From DATFXF01 sp035258565 (GTDB taxonomy: Bacteria; Acidobacteriota; Terriglobia; Acidiferrales; UBA7541): 6,863 nt of DNA. The notes below the pieces were generated by a model. It made no database searches. It was not told the origin of the DNA and saw only the letters and a list, made by a program, of their open reading frames with translations. Where the stretch lies: positions 1-6,863 of the forward strand of contig DATFXF010000043.1 in the NCBI GenBank assembly GCA_035258565.1. The letters run 5' to 3'. Shown in pieces: positions 1-6,335 of this stretch (the first letter of the stretch is position 1; each line of letters opens with the position of its first letter). The position numbers and the translations under genes are program-made.

Positions 1-1
1 A

Positions 2-595
2 AAGAACCCCGCCTGTGAAATACGGCACCAGGGTGAGCTTTCTCGCTCGCTGCAATCGTTCCGGTTCTTCTTGGCCTAGAAACGGCCGCATTTCATGAAG
101 TGCAATCCATACAAAGAGCAGGTACGAAACAACGCCGAGTATTGTGAGGCCAACCCTCCAAAGCCATGGAGGCTGCAGTCCCTGAATGACTGACGCCCAA
201 TCCCCGATATTTCCCACGCCTGAAAACAAGAAGTACCCGCCTGCCTGCAACAGATTGATCGTCATCAAAAGCCATAGGAAGTAGCGTAAGTGTGACCCGC
301 GGTGCACGAAGCGCGACCCAAGCCAGCACACCAGCCCTGCGGCAAGGTTGGCAAGGGTGCCGCCGGCCGCAACCAGCCGTTCTTCCTTATAACACTCAAA
401 ATGCACCGTGGAGAGTGCTAGCGGATTGCCTCCCGTCAGTAGGCACGCGCCACCGTGACCGATGCCTTCATGAAGGATGTTGGCGAATACGTAGGCAATA
501 GTCGCGATCCCGACAACCGTCCAGAAATCGGCAGTGGTGATGACCATCGCTTCAGGGATGTCTGGCGTAACCCGGCCTTGTGAAACTCGGGTCAT
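2..595 (-). CDS. Membrane-embedded M50-like zinc metalloprotease, N-terminal part (runs off window)
   Basis: This frame is open from an ATG at 595 to the window edge, giving 198 codons with no stop, so the C-terminus is missing. The start is supported by GAGGAA about 8 nt upstream. Residues 42-47 are HEGIGH, an HExxH zinc-binding motif, placed at the end of a first hydrophobic segment (about 24-41). Further hydrophobic segments lie at about 74-93, 104-126 and 146-166. Residues 77-85 (AGGTLANLA) resemble the AGPxxN-like motif of M50 (site-2-type) proteases, and NIGDW at 129-133 could supply the third, acidic zinc ligand. M50 enzymes cleave membrane-bound substrates within or near the bilayer, often to release regulators. 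The fold and substrate here are inferred. It is transcribed divergently from the kinase gene and may share its control region. Family membership is moderately sure; proteolytic activity is unproven. Confidence 0.75.
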   Translation of the reverse strand, partial: MTRVSQGRVTPDIPEAMVITTADFWTVVGIATIAYVFANILHEGIGHGGACLLTGGNPLALSTVHFECYKEERLVAAGGTLANLAAGLVCWLGSRFVHRGSHLRYFLWLLMTINLLQAGGYFLFSGVGNIGDWASVIQGLQPPWLWRVGLTILGVVSYLLFVWIALHEMRPFLGQEEPERLQRARKLTLVPYFTGGVL

Positions 596-625
596 CGTTC
601 AGTTCCTCGACAGGCATTAAGTCGC

Positions 626-655
626 ACCCTACAAGCATGAGACTGCGTGGGTCAA
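626..655 (-). promoter_or_regulatory. Possible sigma70-type promoter for the M50-like gene
   Basis: On the minus strand, TTGACC (650-655) is followed after 18 nt by TAGGGT (626-631). The -35 matches consensus in 5 of 6 bases, the -10 in only 3 of 6. Transcription would start near 619 and leave a leader of about 24 nt before the ATG at 595. The poor -10 suggests a weak or activator-dependent promoter, which would suit the palindrome just upstream at 661-673. Confidence 0.35.
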
Positions 656-660
656 GAGCT

Positions 661-673
661 GTGACGAAGTCAC
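661..673. promoter_or_regulatory. Palindrome GTGAC-N3-GTCAC in the divergent control region
   Basis: This is a perfect inverted repeat with 5-bp arms and a 3-bp spacer. It lies directly upstream of the candidate minus-strand -35 element and about 89 bp upstream of the predicted kinase start point. The arms resemble the TGTGA half-site of CRP/FNR-family regulators, but the spacing is one base short of the classical CRP site. It is a candidate operator; the binding protein is unknown. Confidence 0.3.
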
Positions 674-690
674 CTACCTGGGATTGTGCT

Positions 691-706
691 GAAAGGCAAG
701 CCTTTC
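691..706. promoter_or_regulatory. Palindrome GAAAGGC-AA-GCCTTTC upstream of the kinase promoter
   Basis: This is a perfect inverted repeat with 7-bp arms and a 2-bp centre. It is centred about 57 bp upstream of the predicted kinase transcription start, a typical position for an activator site. The 9-mer TCGACAGGC overlaps its right arm (705-713) and also occurs at 607-615, next to the ribosome binding site of the divergent gene. Confidence 0.3.
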
Positions 707-720
707 GACAGGCCTCCGCG

Positions 721-749
721 TTGACTTGCCTGCGGGCGCTGCCTATGAT
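721..749 (+). promoter_or_regulatory. Sigma70-type promoter of the kinase gene
   Basis: TTGACT (721-726) and TATGAT (744-749) are separated by exactly 17 nt. Each hexamer matches the housekeeping consensus in 5 of 6 positions. Transcription would begin near 756, giving a leader of only about 20 nt before the ATG at 776. The leader holds AAGG (757-760) but at 15 nt from the ATG, too far for a good Shine-Dalgarno site, so translation initiation may be weak or leader-independent. Confidence 0.65.
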
Positions 750-775
750 GCCGCTTAAGGACCCCTTGCGCTTCC

Positions 776-3190
776 ATGATCGTCAAAACTATTTCGCATT
801 ACCGCATGCTAGAAAAGCTGGGTGGGGGCGGCATGGGAGTGGTTTACAAGGCCGAGGACCTGAATCTGGGCCGCTACGTCGCTTTGAAATTCCTGCCCGA
901 TCAATTCGCCAGCGATCCGCAAGCGTTGGAGCGCTTCCGGCGCGAAGCTCGGGCCGCCTCCGCGCTGAATCATCCCAACATCTGCACCATCCACGAGATC
1001 GCACAGCAGGATGGACAGTATTTCATCGTCATGGAGTTTCTGGAAGGGCAGACACTGAAGCACCCGATCCGGGGCAAGCCCTTACAGCCTGACCAGGTGT
1101 TGGACCTGGGGATTCAAATTGCCGACGCGCTGGATGCCGCCCATGGAAAGGGGATCATCCATCGGGATATCAAGCCGGCCAACGTTTTTGTCACGCAGCG
1201 GGGGCACGCCAAGATTCTGGACTTTGGGCTGGCGAAGCTCGCGCCCGCGCCGCGCCGCGTGGGGGAAACCGTAGGTATCTCGGCGCTGCCCACTGCCGCG
1301 CCCGACGAAGAGCATTTGACCAGCCCCGGCGTTGCAGTCGGCACGGTGGCCTATATGTCGCCTGAGCAAGTACGGGGAGAAGAACTGGACGCTCGCACCG
1401 ACCTGTTCTCCTTCGGCGTGCTCCTCTACGAGATGGCCACTGGGCGGCAGGCTTTCACGGGAACCACCTCTGGTGTGATCTTTGACGCGATTCTAAATCG
1501 GACACCGACCCCGCCGGCACGTGTAAACCCAGAATTGTTGCCCCAGTTGGAACCGATCATCAGCAAGGCGCTGGAGAAGAACCGCAAGCTGCGCTACCAG
1601 CACGCTGCCGACATCCGCACTGACTTGCAGCGTCTGAAACGCGACACGGATTCGGGACGCGTCTCCTCGCTCGGCGTTGCAGCAGCATTGCCAGTGGCCC
1701 GGCCGTGGTGGCGGGGCAAGCTTGTGATGGCAGCTGGAGGGGTCACCTTGGCGGCGCTACTGGCACTGGGGGCGTGGTTCGGTGTATTCCGCGGGCGGGG
1801 CGAGGCGATCGATTCGGTGGCGGTGTTGCCCTTCGTCAACGTGAGCGCCGACCCGAACACGGAATACCTCAGTGATGGTATCAGCGAGAGCATCATCAAC
1901 AACCTCTCGCAATTGCCCAACTTGCGTGTGATGGCGCGCAGCACAGTATTTCGCTACAAGGGGAAGGAGACCGACCCGCAGAAAGTGGGGCAGGAGCTGC
2001 GAGTCGGCGCCGTTCTCACCGGCCGACTGCTCCAGCGCAGCGACACGTTGATCGTCCAGACCGAACTTGTCGACGCTGCGAGAGGCTCCCAACTCTGGGG
2101 TGCGCAGTACAACCGCAAGCTCGCTGACATCCTGGGCGTGCAGGAAGATATCTCGCGGGAGATCTCCGAGAAACTGCGGCTGCGTTTGACCGGCGAGGAG
2201 AAGGTGCGCCTGGCCAAGCGGCCCACCGAAAACATTGAAGCCTACCAGCTCTATCTGAAAGGTCGCTATTATTGGAACAAGCGAACCGAGGAGGGGCTCC
2301 ACAGAGCGATCGAATACTTTAGCGAAGCCACCAAAAAAGACCGCAGCTACGCGCTCGCCCAATCCGGCTTGGCCGATAGCTACATCATACTGGGGGAATT
2401 TAGTCTGCTCCCGGGCAGGGAGGCCTACGCCAAAGCACGGGAAGCGGCCACGAAGGCCCTGGAACTGGATGATGCGCTTGGCGAGGCGCACAACGCGCTC
2501 GCGATTTTGAAAGGGGATTATGACTGGGACTGGCCGAATGCCGAGCGAGAGTTCCGGCGTGCGATTGAGCTGAACCCAGGCTATGCGACCGCTCACCAGT
2601 GGTATGGCGAACTCTTATCCGAACTGGGCCGGCACGAGGAAGCCCTGGCCGAGATCAAGCAGGCCCAGCAGCTCGACCCTCTTTCGCTCATCATCAACGC
2701 CGTGAGTGGAAGGACTCTCCTGTTTTTGGGACGAGACGATTTGGCGATCGAGCAACTGCGGAAGACGCTCGAAATCGACCCCAATTTTGCCCACGCGCAC
2801 CATTTCCTGGGACTCGCGTATGTGCGAAAGGGAGAGTTTGCAGAAGCGATTGCCGAATTTCAGAGGGCTATAACCCTCTCTCCAAACTTCACCATGTACA
2901 AGGCCGGGCTCGGGCATGCCTACGCGCGTGCAGGCAAGAGCGCCGAAGCGCGCAAGCTGCTCTCCGAACTGAAGGAGGACTCCAAACGAAGGCATGTCTC
3001 CGGGTGCGACTTCGCAGCCATCTATGCGGGCCTGGGGGAAAAGGATCAGGCCTTCGCCTTTCTGGGAAAGGCCTATGAGCAGCGCGATCCTAAACTTTTC
3101 ATCTGGGGGAAATCTCATCCCTTGCTTGACCCCCTGCGCTCCGACGCGCGCTTCGCCGACCTCCTGCACCGCATTGGCCTCCCGCCGTAG
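776..3190 (+). CDS. Transmembrane Ser/Thr protein kinase with TolB-like domain and TPR repeats
   Basis: This 804-residue protein has a cytoplasmic Hanks-type kinase domain (about 9-287), one membrane segment (about 316-338), a TolB-like N-terminal domain (about 345-470, SVAVLPF to W441) and TPR repeats (about 488-785). All kinase landmarks are present: the glycine loop at 16-21, K38 in VALK, E57 of helix C, HRDIKPAN with D131 and N136, DFG at 149-151 and SPE at 195-197. It should therefore be an active RD-type kinase. The stretch between DFG and SPE is long and Ala/Pro-rich, with several Ser/Thr that could be autophosphorylated. The topology puts the TolB-like and TPR parts outside the membrane, where they probably bind a ligand or partner. 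The start is fixed by the family-typical beginning (TISHYRMLEKLG), and the ending DLLHRIGLPP is also typical, so the gene looks complete. Substrates are unknown. Large antisense frames inside it are shadows. Confidence 0.95.
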   Translation: MIVKTISHYRMLEKLGGGGMGVVYKAEDLNLGRYVALKFLPDQFASDPQALERFRREARAASALNHPNICTIHEIAQQDGQYFIVMEFLEGQTLKHPIRGKPLQPDQVLDLGIQIADALDAAHGKGIIHRDIKPANVFVTQRGHAKILDFGLAKLAPAPRRVGETVGISALPTAAPDEEHLTSPGVAVGTVAYMSPEQVRGEELDARTDLFSFGVLLYEMATGRQAFTGTTSGVIFDAILNRTPTPPARVNPELLPQLEPIISKALEKNRKLRYQHAADIRTDLQRLKRDTDSGRVSSLGVAAALPVARPWWRGKLVMAAGGVTLAALLALGAWFGVFRGRGEAIDSVAVLPFVNVSADPNTEYLSDGISESIINNLSQLPNLRVMARSTVFRYKGKETDPQKVGQELRVGAVLTGRLLQRSDTLIVQTELVDAARGSQLWGAQYNRKLADILGVQEDISREISEKLRLRLTGEEKVRLAKRPTENIEAYQLYLKGRYYWNKRTEEGLHRAIEYFSEATKKDRSYALAQSGLADSYIILGEFSLLPGREAYAKAREAATKALELDDALGEAHNALAILKGDYDWDWPNAEREFRRAIELNPGYATAHQWYGELLSELGRHEEALAEIKQAQQLDPLSLIINAVSGRTLLFLGRDDLAIEQLRKTLEIDPNFAHAHHFLGLAYVRKGEFAEAIAEFQRAITLSPNFTMYKAGLGHAYARAGKSAEARKLLSELKEDSKRRHVSGCDFAAIYAGLGEKDQAFAFLGKAYEQRDPKLFIWGKSHPLLDPLRSDARFADLLHRIGLPP

Positions 3191-3780
3191 GCGGCCCTGC
3201 CGAAACATTGCGTTTTCGGCACGATTTGAATCGTTGATTCTGTGTCCAGAGAATCAAGGATTTGCCGCGTCCACCTGCGAAAGCATTTCGGCAGGTCTAG
3301 GTTGCGGGGATAGACAATTACGCCCCTGAGGACGCACTGCAGAGCTTCCGATTGCCCCTGGGGAGTTAGGGCAGAGAAGACACTCCGAAAGTCCTGAAGA
3401 GTCCGTTGCAAGAGTTCGGCGTCATAGTCCCGGATAGCTGCTTCATTTATCCTGCGTTGGAGATCATCATATTGTTCTTGCAGCGCTTGTTTGTGTGCCT
3501 CCAGGGCGCTGATCTCCGCTTCTAACCGGCCGATGGACAGCTTCCCTTTTCCAAGAGCCTTCACGTAGCACCTGGTTTCCTGTTCGATCTCCTCCAACCG
3601 TTTCTTGATCTGCCCCGCTTCTGTTTCCAGGGGCTCAATTTTCCGTTTTAGGTCCCGATTCAACTCTTCCACCGACATCTTCAAATAGGCCTCATTCTGG
3701 CTCAGATCCGATAGCTTCTGAATGACCAGACGCTCGACCTGGTCCGCGTTTATGTGTTTGACCTGATACTCATGTTGGCT
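3115..3780 (-). pseudogene. C-terminal remnant of a large serine recombinase
   Basis: This frame is open from a TAG near 3796 to a stop at 3115. Recombinase-like sequence begins around 3780 (HEYQVKHINADQVERLV) and fades near 3200; the last 25 or so codons overlap the kinase 3' end antisense and are probably read-through. The segment KHINADQVERLV matches the stretch that follows the zinc ribbon in large serine recombinases. It is followed by a strongly charged coiled coil (KRKIEPLETEAGQIKKRLEE onward) and then a segment like the usual end of these proteins (FRSVFSALTPQGQSEALQC to VIVYPRN). The N-terminal catalytic domain with its serine and most of the zinc ribbon are absent, and lipoprotein coding sequence takes their place. 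A TTG at 3684 could start a 189-residue product, but without the catalytic domain it cannot recombine DNA. Large serine recombinases are usually about 500 residues, so under half remains. Confidence 0.7.
3198..3296. repeat. Cluster of four small hairpins after the kinase stop codon
   Basis: Three inverted repeats abut without gaps. The first is TGCCGAAA/TTTCGGCA (3198-3205 and 3214-3221), the second CGATT/AATCG (3222-3226 and 3229-3233), the third TTGATTCT/AGAATCAA (3234-3241 and 3250-3257). A fourth, ACCTGCGAAA paired with TTTC-g-GCAGGT (3273-3282 and 3286-3296), has a one-base bulge. The first begins 8 nt after the kinase stop and the cluster lies where the recombinase remnant ends. No long T-run follows on either strand, so a standard intrinsic terminator is not clear. 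It could be a bidirectional terminator between convergent genes, or a recombination-end structure. Confidence 0.45.
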
Positions 3781-4067
3781 GAGTAGACCTGCGCACTAGG
3801 GTTCGCTGCATCCTTGATGGTAAGAATCGCTGTGCCGGCCGTGATCTGGCTGGACTGCGTGATATTCGCAAGTGTGCCGCTGTTTTGCAAGGTGAACTGC
3901 AAGGTCTGCGTGACGTTTGTTACGCCCGTCGCCTGGAATGAGAAGTTGTCGGTCTGATTGACGATCTGCGGTTGGAACTGGGGATTGGTGACGCTTTCGC
4001 CTCCGCAGCCGGCCAAACGGCCAACCGTCAACAGCCCAATGAGTGCTACTGCTAGCCTGAGAGACAT
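3750..4067 (-). CDS. Small lipoprotein, 3'-truncated at the recombinase junction
   Basis: This 105-residue product starts with a lipoprotein signal peptide: R4, a hydrophobic stretch (5-15) and the lipobox LAGC with C21 as the lipidated cysteine. It is probably anchored on the periplasmic face of a membrane. The mature part is Ser/Thr/Asn/Gln-rich and looks like a beta-sandwich (NFSFQATGVTNVTQTLQF, then ITAGTAILTIKDA). From memory, similar acidobacterial proteins continue past QVYS with a Gly/Thr-rich strand for some 25-35 residues. Here the frame turns into an unrelated tail (MSIRSNT) and stops, at the point where the recombinase remnant begins in another frame. AGGAG lies very close to the ATG (1-4 nt). 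Function is unknown; it may be a pseudogene. Confidence 0.6.
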   Translation of the reverse strand: MSLRLAVALIGLLTVGRLAGCGGESVTNPQFQPQIVNQTDNFSFQATGVTNVTQTLQFTLQNSGTLANITQSSQITAGTAILTIKDAANPSAQVYSANMSIRSNT

Positions 4068-4285
4068 GCTCCTCTTGGTCGATGAATCGTCGTGTTCGCG
4101 CCTGATCCTGATCCTCGGCCGGAGAACCTTGACCCAAAGGTGCGTGCGTTCGCACAGCCGTCAGGCGACCCTGCGGGTGGCTGCGCTGCTGACGAACGCC
4201 GAAAGCTATACAGCGTTTCCCTCGACCCGATCGAGCGCTGATCGAGGCTAGGCTTTCCTGGAGCTTAACCCTTCCCTTCCGAACC

Positions 4286-4305
4286 GGGCTCAAGAATTTG
4301 GGCCC
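4286..4305 (-). terminator. Possible terminator hairpin after the DUF1579-like gene
   Basis: GGGCTCAA (4286-4293) and TTGGGCCC (4298-4305), read on the plus strand, form an 8-bp stem around a 4-nt loop. One pair is a G-U wobble in plus-strand RNA and a C-A mismatch in minus-strand RNA. The hairpin starts 11 nt beyond the stop codon of the minus-strand gene. There is no T-run after it, so termination strength is doubtful. Confidence 0.3.
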
Positions 4306-4316
4306 TGCCGAGACGC

Positions 4317-4925
4317 TTAGTTCTTGCGGCGATAGACTTCAATGACCAAAAATTCTTCCCATTCCTTTCCGTCGTTTGATTTTTCGCCTCGCCAGGTAAA
4401 GTGATTCTGGGAGATGTTCAAATAAGTGGATCGAGTGTAAGCATGGGGGCCACTGGGTTCCTTGTAACTGTAGGTGATGGATTTTTCATCGACCTTGACG
4501 CCGCCCAGTTCTTCCGGTCCTAGGTCTACCCAGTTTCCTGCCAACGCATTTAACCACTTCATGCCCCAGGTCTTCCTCTTAGCGTCATAGGAACGAATGT
4601 TGATTCCGAGTACAAGGAGCTCGCCTATCTGGGTTGTCATTCGGTATTCTTCGGCAATCGCATAACCATCAAGAATGAAACGTCCTTCCCAGGTCGCTTT
4701 CAGATTCTCCCAGGTTCCATCATGTCGCTTTAGTTTTGCGTCACAACGCCATTTGCCGACAAGAAAAGCGAATTGAGAAAGTTCCGGCGGTGCACTAGGG
4801 TTGGGTCTGCCGTACTCTTGTTCGACTCGTTTCATAGCTCGAGAATCCTCCTCTACAGGCGCCCTCGTGAGTCGCGTAGGCACCAAGCCCGACAGCACAA
4901 ACGCCGTGAACAGCGCTGGAAGCAA
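4317..4925 (-). CDS. DUF1579-like (lipocalin-like) protein with uncertain start
   Basis: From a TTG at 4925 the frame gives 202 residues. The core FAFLVGKWRCDAKL (53-66), followed by TWE, FILDGYAIAEEYR and RSYDAKRKTWGMKW, matches the DUF1579 pattern: a LVGxW opening, an LDGxxxxxE strand, then repeated beta strands. Such proteins are thought to form lipocalin-like barrels; the ligand is unknown. Residues 1-22 resemble the hydrophobic part of a signal peptide but lack a basic N-terminus. An ATG at 4942 in another frame, with GAGG 8 nt upstream, encodes MRKSA and would supply it, so a one-base frameshift between 4925 and 4942 is likely. A third option is the internal ATG at 4835 behind GAGGAGGA, which would give a cytoplasmic protein of 172 residues. 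Gaps of more than 200 nt on both sides suggest it is transcribed alone. Confidence 0.7.
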   Translation of the reverse strand: MLPALFTAFVLSGLVPTRLTRAPVEEDSRAMKRVEQEYGRPNPSAPPELSQFAFLVGKWRCDAKLKRHDGTWENLKATWEGRFILDGYAIAEEYRMTTQIGELLVLGINIRSYDAKRKTWGMKWLNALAGNWVDLGPEELGGVKVDEKSITYSYKEPSGPHAYTRSTYLNISQNHFTWRGEKSNDGKEWEEFLVIEVYRRKN

Positions 4926-5104
4926 TGCGCTGATTTCCTCATTGACCTATCCTCTGTTACACGCAATTTGCGGCCCAACGGATCGCGTATCGGTTGCGGT
5001 GAAAAGCCCGCAGCCAAGAAGGCGCTAGCTTAGCTCAATGGGGCTCGAAAGAGGCAGGTAAATCAAGCTCGGAAAGGATTCATTTCGGGCGCGAGATGAG
5101 TGCG

Positions 5105-5142
5105 AGAAAACATGGGGCGACCCTGAGCTGGCTCGCCCCATG
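5105..5142 (-). terminator. Rho-independent terminator of the DUF1326 gene
   Basis: CATGGGGCGA (5111-5120) and TCGCCCCATG (5133-5142) form a perfect 10-bp GC-rich stem with a 12-nt loop. On the minus strand the stem is followed at once by TTTTCT. It begins 10 nt after the TAA of the DUF1326 gene, so it should end that transcript and separate it from the DUF1579-like gene. Confidence 0.85.
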
Positions 5143-5151
5143 CCTTGGAGG

Positions 5152-5844
5152 TTAGTTCCCGGATTTCTTTTCTGTCTTTGCTGCAGCTGGCTCCTGCGAA
5201 ACAATCGTGATCAGGAAAGCATTGCGGTCCGAATGGGAGAACTTGTGTCCCGCCACATCAGCGCGGTGTTCGATGGACCTGTACATCTCGAATCCCTCGT
5301 TGGTGCTTGCATCAAAGTACTTCACGTTCTTCAGCACCACGCCCTTCCCATCGGCCCCAGACTCTCGCTTCAACTTCATATACGCTTGCTGGCCTCCGGC
5401 CAACTTCGCTTCGGCAATGTCCCCCGAGCGCTGGATTTCGATGGGCGCTTCCTGCACTTTCAGTTCGCCCCATTCGAAACCGTAAGTCTTGAGAATCATA
5501 GGTGCCAGGGCGTCGCGCTGGGCTTTGGTGGTGCTGGGGTCGAACGAGACGATCACCCACTTGGCCTTTTTCTTGGTTCCCCATTCGTCGCCTAGGTCGC
5601 CGGTCAGCCAGTATTTGGCACCGGCAAGGTTAGTATTTCCTGAGTGCCCCTCGCGAACGGTCACGGCCATGTTGAACTCGCAGTGGGGATACTCGGCATG
5701 CTTGTTGAAATAGCAGGGGCAAAACAGATGGCAACTGCACGCTTCGACGTAATCGGCCTTCATCCGCCACGCTGGACCCGGCGGAAACGCCGCTAGAGAC
5801 ACCGCGACCACTAGGACTAGAAGACCGAAAGGCACTGCCTTCAT
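5152..5844 (-). CDS. Exported DUF1326 cysteine-motif protein
   Basis: The product has 230 residues. Residues 1-19 form a Sec-type signal (K2, then a hydrophobic core), with cleavage likely after A19 or A25, so the protein should act outside the cytoplasm. The mature part opens with MKADYVEACSCHLFCPCYF (28-46), whose C36, C38, C42 and C44, with C55 nearby, form the CxCxxxCxC signature of DUF1326. The C-terminal stretch NVKYFDAS, then GHKFSHSDRNAFLITI, also fits the family. The clustered cysteines suggest metal or thiol chemistry, but no function is established. The ATG at 5844 is chosen because AAGGAG lies 8 nt upstream and the signal peptide begins there. The same frame is open up to 6360, but that extension is Arg-rich and resembles no protein. 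A perfect TATACT (5942-5947) about 98 nt upstream could be a -10 element, without a convincing -35. Confidence 0.88.
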   Translation of the reverse strand: MKAVPFGLLVLVVAVSLAAFPPGPAWRMKADYVEACSCHLFCPCYFNKHAEYPHCEFNMAVTVREGHSGNTNLAGAKYWLTGDLGDEWGTKKKAKWVIVSFDPSTTKAQRDALAPMILKTYGFEWGELKVQEAPIEIQRSGDIAEAKLAGGQQAYMKLKRESGADGKGVVLKNVKYFDASTNEGFEMYRSIEHRADVAGHKFSHSDRNAFLITIVSQEPAAAKTEKKSGN

Positions 5845-6090
5845 GTTCCCTTCTCCTTTCCCGAGCAGCGTTCGCTTAGAATCCGGCGAGTCACATGTGC
5901 AGGGCCGGCCGGTCAGCTCGCCGGGTGCTTTCGAGTACGGAAGTATACATCGTAAAAGGCAAGCGGACGAGCCGATTGCGGGGAGCCGATAGACAGGCGC
6001 GGGCATGCGCCATAAACGTCTGTTTCTGCACAAATCGATATTGACCCGAACAAAGCAGTGCGGCAAAAACGTTCGCTGCTTTGGCAACTT

Positions 6091-6106
6091 GCCAGCCCTG
6101 GCTGGC
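6091..6106. repeat. Perfect inverted repeat GCCAGCC-CT-GGCTGGC
   Basis: The 7-bp arms are perfect with a 2-bp centre; as RNA it would fold as 6 bp with a 4-nt loop. No T-run follows on either strand. It lies about 250 nt upstream of the DUF1326 start and just before the small plus-strand ORF at 6144, so it could be an operator or a chance palindrome. Confidence 0.3.
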
Positions 6107-6110
6107 GCAC

Positions 6111-6311
6111 TTAGAATCCGTACGAGCGACGGAGGTGCAAAAGATGGTTGTTGCCGATGCGAACGACACCGTTGCTTATGGTTGCGGTCAGTCCATTGGT
6201 CCGGTGCGATTTCCTTTTGTTGCACCAATCCGCATCGACGCGCCCCTCGATGCGCAAGAACACGTCGCCTCCATTCAGTATTGGCAGTTTCTTCGTCCAA
6301 ACCGCTCTCAC
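6111..6311 (-). CDS. Possible 66-residue protein, antisense to the preceding small ORF
   Basis: The frame starts at a GTG and reads ILNGGDVFLRIEGRV, then TATISNGVVRIGNNHLLHL, with alternating hydrophobic residues suggestive of beta strands. Third codon positions are GC-rich, as expected for genes in this window. No ribosome binding site is clear upstream, and the family is not recognised. It could be a fragment of a decayed gene. Confidence 0.2.
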   Translation of the reverse strand: MRAVWTKKLPILNGGDVFLRIEGRVDADWCNKRKSHRTNGLTATISNGVVRIGNNHLLHLRRSYGF

Positions 6312-6335
6312 ATTTGGCCGGCCAGGCTATGCTAA
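6144..6335 (+). CDS. Possible 63-residue small protein with a strong ribosome binding site
   Basis: The ATG at 6144 is preceded by GGAGGT (6131-6136) with 7 nt spacing, the best Shine-Dalgarno match in the window. The product begins MVVADANDTVAYGCG and has no signal peptide, membrane segment or known motif. An antisense frame covers the same DNA (6111-6311, minus) and has codon use at least as coding-like, so only one, or neither, is real. I do not recognise it. Confidence 0.22.
   Translation: MVVADANDTVAYGCGQSIGPVRFPFVAPIRIDAPLDAQEHVASIQYWQFLRPNRSHIWPARLC

Noticed and set aside
225..255. Suspected frameshift in the M50-like gene
   Set aside because: Re-reading the complement carefully showed the frame is continuous from 595 to the window edge; the suspicion came from a transcription slip.
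655..675. CRP-type binding site
   Set aside because: TGTGA and TCAC half-sites are present but separated by 5 rather than 6 bases, so I keep it only as an unspecified palindrome.
1757..2596. 279-residue antisense ORF inside the kinase gene, and a similar one at 2615-3208
   Set aside because: Both lie opposite well-conserved TolB-like and TPR coding sequence and show no family features; long antisense frames are common in GC-rich genes.
3796..4293. 165-residue minus-strand ORF overlapping the lipoprotein gene in another frame
   Set aside because: The lipoprotein frame has a clear lipobox and family-like sequence. This frame is Arg/His/Gln-rich and without motifs.
5026..5095. tRNA-like stretch containing TTAGCTCAATGG
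   Set aside because: It resembles a tRNA D-arm, but no matching acceptor stem, anticodon arm or T-arm (GTTCGAAT-like) follows.
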